64,000 nt of DNA, from positions 86,631,260 to 86,695,259 of the forward strand of contig NC_134458.1 in NCBI RefSeq assembly GCF_047948215.1. Reading direction: 5' to 3'. Numbering within the stretch: position 1 is the first letter of the stretch; each line of letters opens with the position of its first letter. The notes below the pieces were generated by a model. It did no database searches, was not told where the DNA came from, and worked only from the letters and a program-made list of their open reading frames with translations. The stretch is from Lycorma delicatula. Lineage: Eukaryota > Arthropoda > Insecta > Hemiptera > Fulgoridae. The position numbers and the translations under genes were made by a program. This document shows, piece after piece, positions 62,421-64,000 of the stretch.

Positions 62421-64000
62421 AACCTCTGGGCTTACTGAATACCACCAATTTAACCTTTTTTTTTAATACCTGGGCTGTCTAAATAGAAGTCATCACCCTG
62501 CTGAGCCCCAAATAAATTAATTGGTTGCTCTGCAAATTGTTAAGATAGTACCAGGATGGCAGCGAACATAATTCCCATGTTAATGAACATTCAAGAACAC
62601 AAAATAAAGGATAATGAAAGAGGAAAAGTAAATGAAATAGATAAATCAACCCCACCCTACAGGAATGAATAGGTAGTTAACTGTCTTAATGAAGACCAAT
62701 AGAAGTGTATGGTCTGACATCTATAACCTCAAAGGATGATGCCTTGAAAAATAAGGACAAAATTTAAATAGTCGATTCAAGAAATACATCCAGTAAGGAC
62801 AACAGGATACTAAAGTTAAACAAAACTGGGTGAAGTTTACCATAAGGGATAACTACATAATGCTAGCATTGAGGTTATGTACAACTACAGTTGATACATA
62901 CAATATACCCAAACCTTAAAATAGAAATTAGATGCTAATTTTTTTAATTATACTTCACAACCAAGCCACCAAGATGTACCGAAGTTATTATCTAAAAAAA
63001 TTATTTCACCAAATAAGTTCAGAACTGAATTTTTCCCAACTAAATATGAAAACATTTTTAACAAATTCTATTTTTTAATTGTAAAAAAATTTCTGAAGAA
63101 AGAGTTTAAGAAAGATAAAGAACATAAGAATTTAGAAAGAATGGTCAAATGATCATTTCAGATTTCATTAACTTCATAATTCATATAGAATAAAGAAAAT
63201 ATTGTATATAGACAAAACTGAATCTATTACAACCTAAACATTCAGGAACATCTCAGTTGAACTTAAAACTAAAGGGTGTAAAGTAAAAGCTAAATGTCTA
63301 TGCAGCTGAGATATGTTTAATAGACTGGTGGAATTTGTGAGCGATAAAGAATTATTCAGAAAACAAATAGTTGTCTTCAATAAAATTTAAATAGGTCTCG
63401 CTGAAATATACATCATTTATTTGATAAGTAAAGATTAAACACACAAAAGCTGAAGGAAGAAAATATACCTACAAAATCAAGGTAGCACAAAATCCACTTC
63501 GCTCCACCTGAAGTGAACACTTCCTTTTTAATATAAACAAAGACACTACAAACTATCTTTTCCACTGGCTCTTTTACCTTTCAACATTGGTTAAATAAGA
63601 TAACATATAAAATTGGTATTATTGGTGATGTCAATAATTAAAGAATTAATAGTTGTTGCCTTGTAACACTTTTTATGAGCCAACTATTCTTCCTGTGGGT
63701 AAAATTTAAAAAGAAGGGCTAGTAAACGTAACCAGAATGAGCTATCAAACAACAATAAACAAATACCCAACTTCTCTGGTTTTCATTTTACTTATACACA
63801 TTTCAACAAATCGGTTGAGAAAGTATAAGACTTCCTAAGAATTGATGATAATAAACAATATGTAAAGTTAATCACACTATTTTTCTTAATTATAACAGAT
63901 CATGACAACTTCTTTAAAATTAATTGACTACTCGGAATTTTATTTCTGATAAGAGTAAACTGAAAGCTTAAATCATGGTAATGCCCTTACGTAAAATGAC
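62421..64000. other. AT-rich non-coding end of window
   Basis: A somewhat GC-richer patch at 62450-62560 may continue the RT relic, but no motif is clear. Nothing is recognised to the window end. Confidence 0.45.

Noticed and set aside
1..64000. CRISPR array, prokaryotic operon or integrated virus
   Set aside because: No regularly spaced direct repeats, no tightly packed genes and no viral structural genes were seen; the content is eukaryotic.

Overview
This is an AT-rich eukaryotic window. It looks like an insect genome, probably hemipteran. No bacterial operons, rRNA or functional tRNA genes are visible. Pointers to an insect are the mix of decayed elements (I-type, R1-type, RTE-type and Jockey/CR1-like non-LTR retrotransposons, several mariners, a Tigger, a hAT, a Helitron-like element and a tRNA-derived SINE) and one proline/histidine-rich exon that resembles insect Ataxin-2. 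The hemipteran guess rests on my memory of the SINE and repeat families and is weak.

Layout. Bases 606-8130 hold a decayed I-type non-LTR element on the minus strand: a 3' tail near 606, ORF2 with endonuclease, RT, RNase H and a C-terminal zinc-finger-like region at 1117-4728, and ORF1 with three zinc knuckles. ORF1 is split by a foreign block at 5030-6701 that contains a plus-strand R1-type fragment. An RTE-type endonuclease fragment lies beside it at 8180-8660. From 8.7 to 25 kb the DNA is mostly featureless, with a MITE-like inverted-repeat block (15281-15705), a mariner with an internal 138 bp duplication (16042-17527) and a SINE with duplicated flanks (18346-18605). A short Helitron-like element with both diagnostic ends is at 25886-26141. 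A broken gene of the DUF7869-like insect family occupies 29899-31943, directly followed by a Tc1/mariner-superfamily element with TIRs and TA duplications (32022-33338). A pogo/Jerky-like DDE_1 element (about 39045-44535) is interrupted by an R1-type retrotransposon that has lost its endonuclease. A hAT remnant with 8 bp target duplications (45952-47310) and a second mariner (47363-48631) lie back to back. A Tigger-like element (54254-56838) carries a third, internally deleted mariner. A fourth mariner relic is at 58880-59205, a 575 bp retroelement with perfect 10 bp target duplications at 59975-60549, and a Jockey/CR1-like RT relic at 61890-62420.

Host genes. Only one exon is well supported, 49136-49634 on the minus strand, with canonical splice sites. 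A possible first coding exon is at 38412-38447 (minus). A few other splice-bounded open stretches are given as low-confidence findings. The large AT-rich stretches are best read as introns and intergenic DNA.

No undescribed biological system could be established. The most unusual items are the DUF7869-like pseudogene with a perfect palindrome in its coding region, the nested pogo/R1 composite with an endonuclease deletion, the Helitron-like element with complete ends, and the unidentified GC-richer retroelement at 60 kb. All element calls rest on reading motifs in the translated sequence; no database search was possible.
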